Shown here in pieces: positions 61,201 to 61,421 of a stretch of DNA of 61,421 nucleotides. How positions within the stretch are numbered: position 1 is the stretch's first letter; each line of letters opens with the position of its first letter. Under the pieces are notes generated by a model. It was not told the DNA's origin. It ran no database searches and was given only the letters and a program-made list of their open reading frames with translations. The position numbers were made by a program, and so were the translations under genes. Origin of the DNA: a virus; the IMG/VR virus record IMGVR_UViG_3300017752_003321, positions 1-61,421 of that record. The stretch is one strand, 5' to 3'.

Positions 61201-61421
61201 TCTGTGCGGCTTGGATATACTTACCAAAACGCTCATGGAACTCATCAAAACACTCAACTTCATCTGGATCGATTGGAAGTGAGTATTGTGTAAGAGCAAG
61301 TTTGATACCCATAACAACTAATTCAGTATCAAAGTTATCCATTGCAAACCTTAAGAAGTTATTTACTTTGTTGTCAAACTTCTTATCGTTTTTATCGCAT
61401 GCGTCTTTAAGTTCATAGCAA
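61193..61421 (-). CDS. C-terminal part of a gene cut by the right edge, possibly an AAA+ ATPase
   Basis: A minus-strand frame open to the right edge gives 75 residues ending DEFHERFGKYIQAAQSA. It contains FLRFAMDNFDTELVVMGIKL and ALTQYSLPIDPDEVECFDEF, a helical sequence with no motif I can name. Its position just before a VWA/HExxH gene is where a MoxR-like AAA+ ATPase is often found, so this could be its C-terminal lid; that is inference from context only. The gene start is outside the window. Confidence 0.6.
   Translation of the reverse strand, partial: CYELKDACDKNDKKFDNKVNNFLRFAMDNFDTELVVMGIKLALTQYSLPIDPDEVECFDEFHERFGKYIQAAQSA

Noticed and set aside
1-61421. CRISPR arrays, tRNA genes, integrase or insertion sequences
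   Set aside because: No regularly spaced repeats, cloverleaf-like sequences, recombinase motifs or terminal inverted repeats with a transposase were found by eye.

Overview
The window is part of the genome of a large, AT-rich, T4-like contractile-tailed phage (myovirus), most likely marine. The evidence is a syntenic baseplate block (GH19-type lysozyme, PAAR spike tip, gp25, gp6), a run of tail-fibre genes with shared N-terminal modules, T4-type late promoter sequences (TATAAATA or AATAAATA), tightly packed overlapping genes, and a VWA/HExxH protein of a kind I associate with marine T4-like phages. No integrase, ribosomal gene or tRNA was seen. The host cannot be read from the sequence. An alphaproteobacterium such as SAR11 is a guess from base composition and the TctA/TctC transporter genes.

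Layout. Positions 1-27386 (+) are virion structure: lysozyme (cut by the left edge), a small ORF, PAAR, gp25, a long gp6 with a Ser/Gly tail, a 5,024-residue giant structural protein, a 203-residue protein, three paralogous tail fibres and one further fibre-like protein. Positions 27421-44130 (+) are one continuous overlapping operon of four DxD glycosyltransferase-like proteins, a methyltransferase-like protein, a mini kinase-like protein, nine radical SAM enzymes, a nitroreductase-like protein and a 2OG-Fe(II) oxygenase. A lone sulfotransferase (44111-44767) lies on the minus strand. Positions 44807-51151 (+) hold three radical SAM enzymes with B12-binding-like N-termini and two more oxygenases. 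Positions 51141-56996 (-) hold a small unknown protein, two PP-loop ATPase-like proteins, a GNAT acetyltransferase, a fourth oxygenase, and TctC plus TctA of a tripartite tricarboxylate transporter. Positions 57025-61421 (-) return to phage genes: an Mtd-N-type fibre, small conserved phage proteins, the VWA/metallopeptidase-like protein, and the tail of a gene cut by the right edge.

How it may work together. The 27-57 kb block is a large auxiliary island between tail-fibre genes and replication/maintenance-type genes. Twelve radical SAM enzymes, four oxygenases, four glycosyltransferases, a sulfotransferase, an acetyltransferase and two adenylating PP-loop enzymes look like a chemical tailoring system. 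Possible targets are host envelope glycan, a peptide, or the phage's own fibres. No precursor peptide is evident, so the substrate is unknown.

Two genome-scale signals stand out. (1) By eye I found no GCAGC or GCTGC on either strand in 61 kb. Almost every Ala-Ala pair starts with GCG or GCC although single Ala codons are mostly GCA or GCT, which suggests selection against this motif, as for a restriction target. (2) Two accessory genes (radical SAM at 42368 and tctA at 56043) have consensus sigma-70-like promoters whose -10 box ends five bases before the ATG, predicting leaderless mRNAs, while structural genes carry T4-type late promoters, several overlapping the preceding TAA stop.
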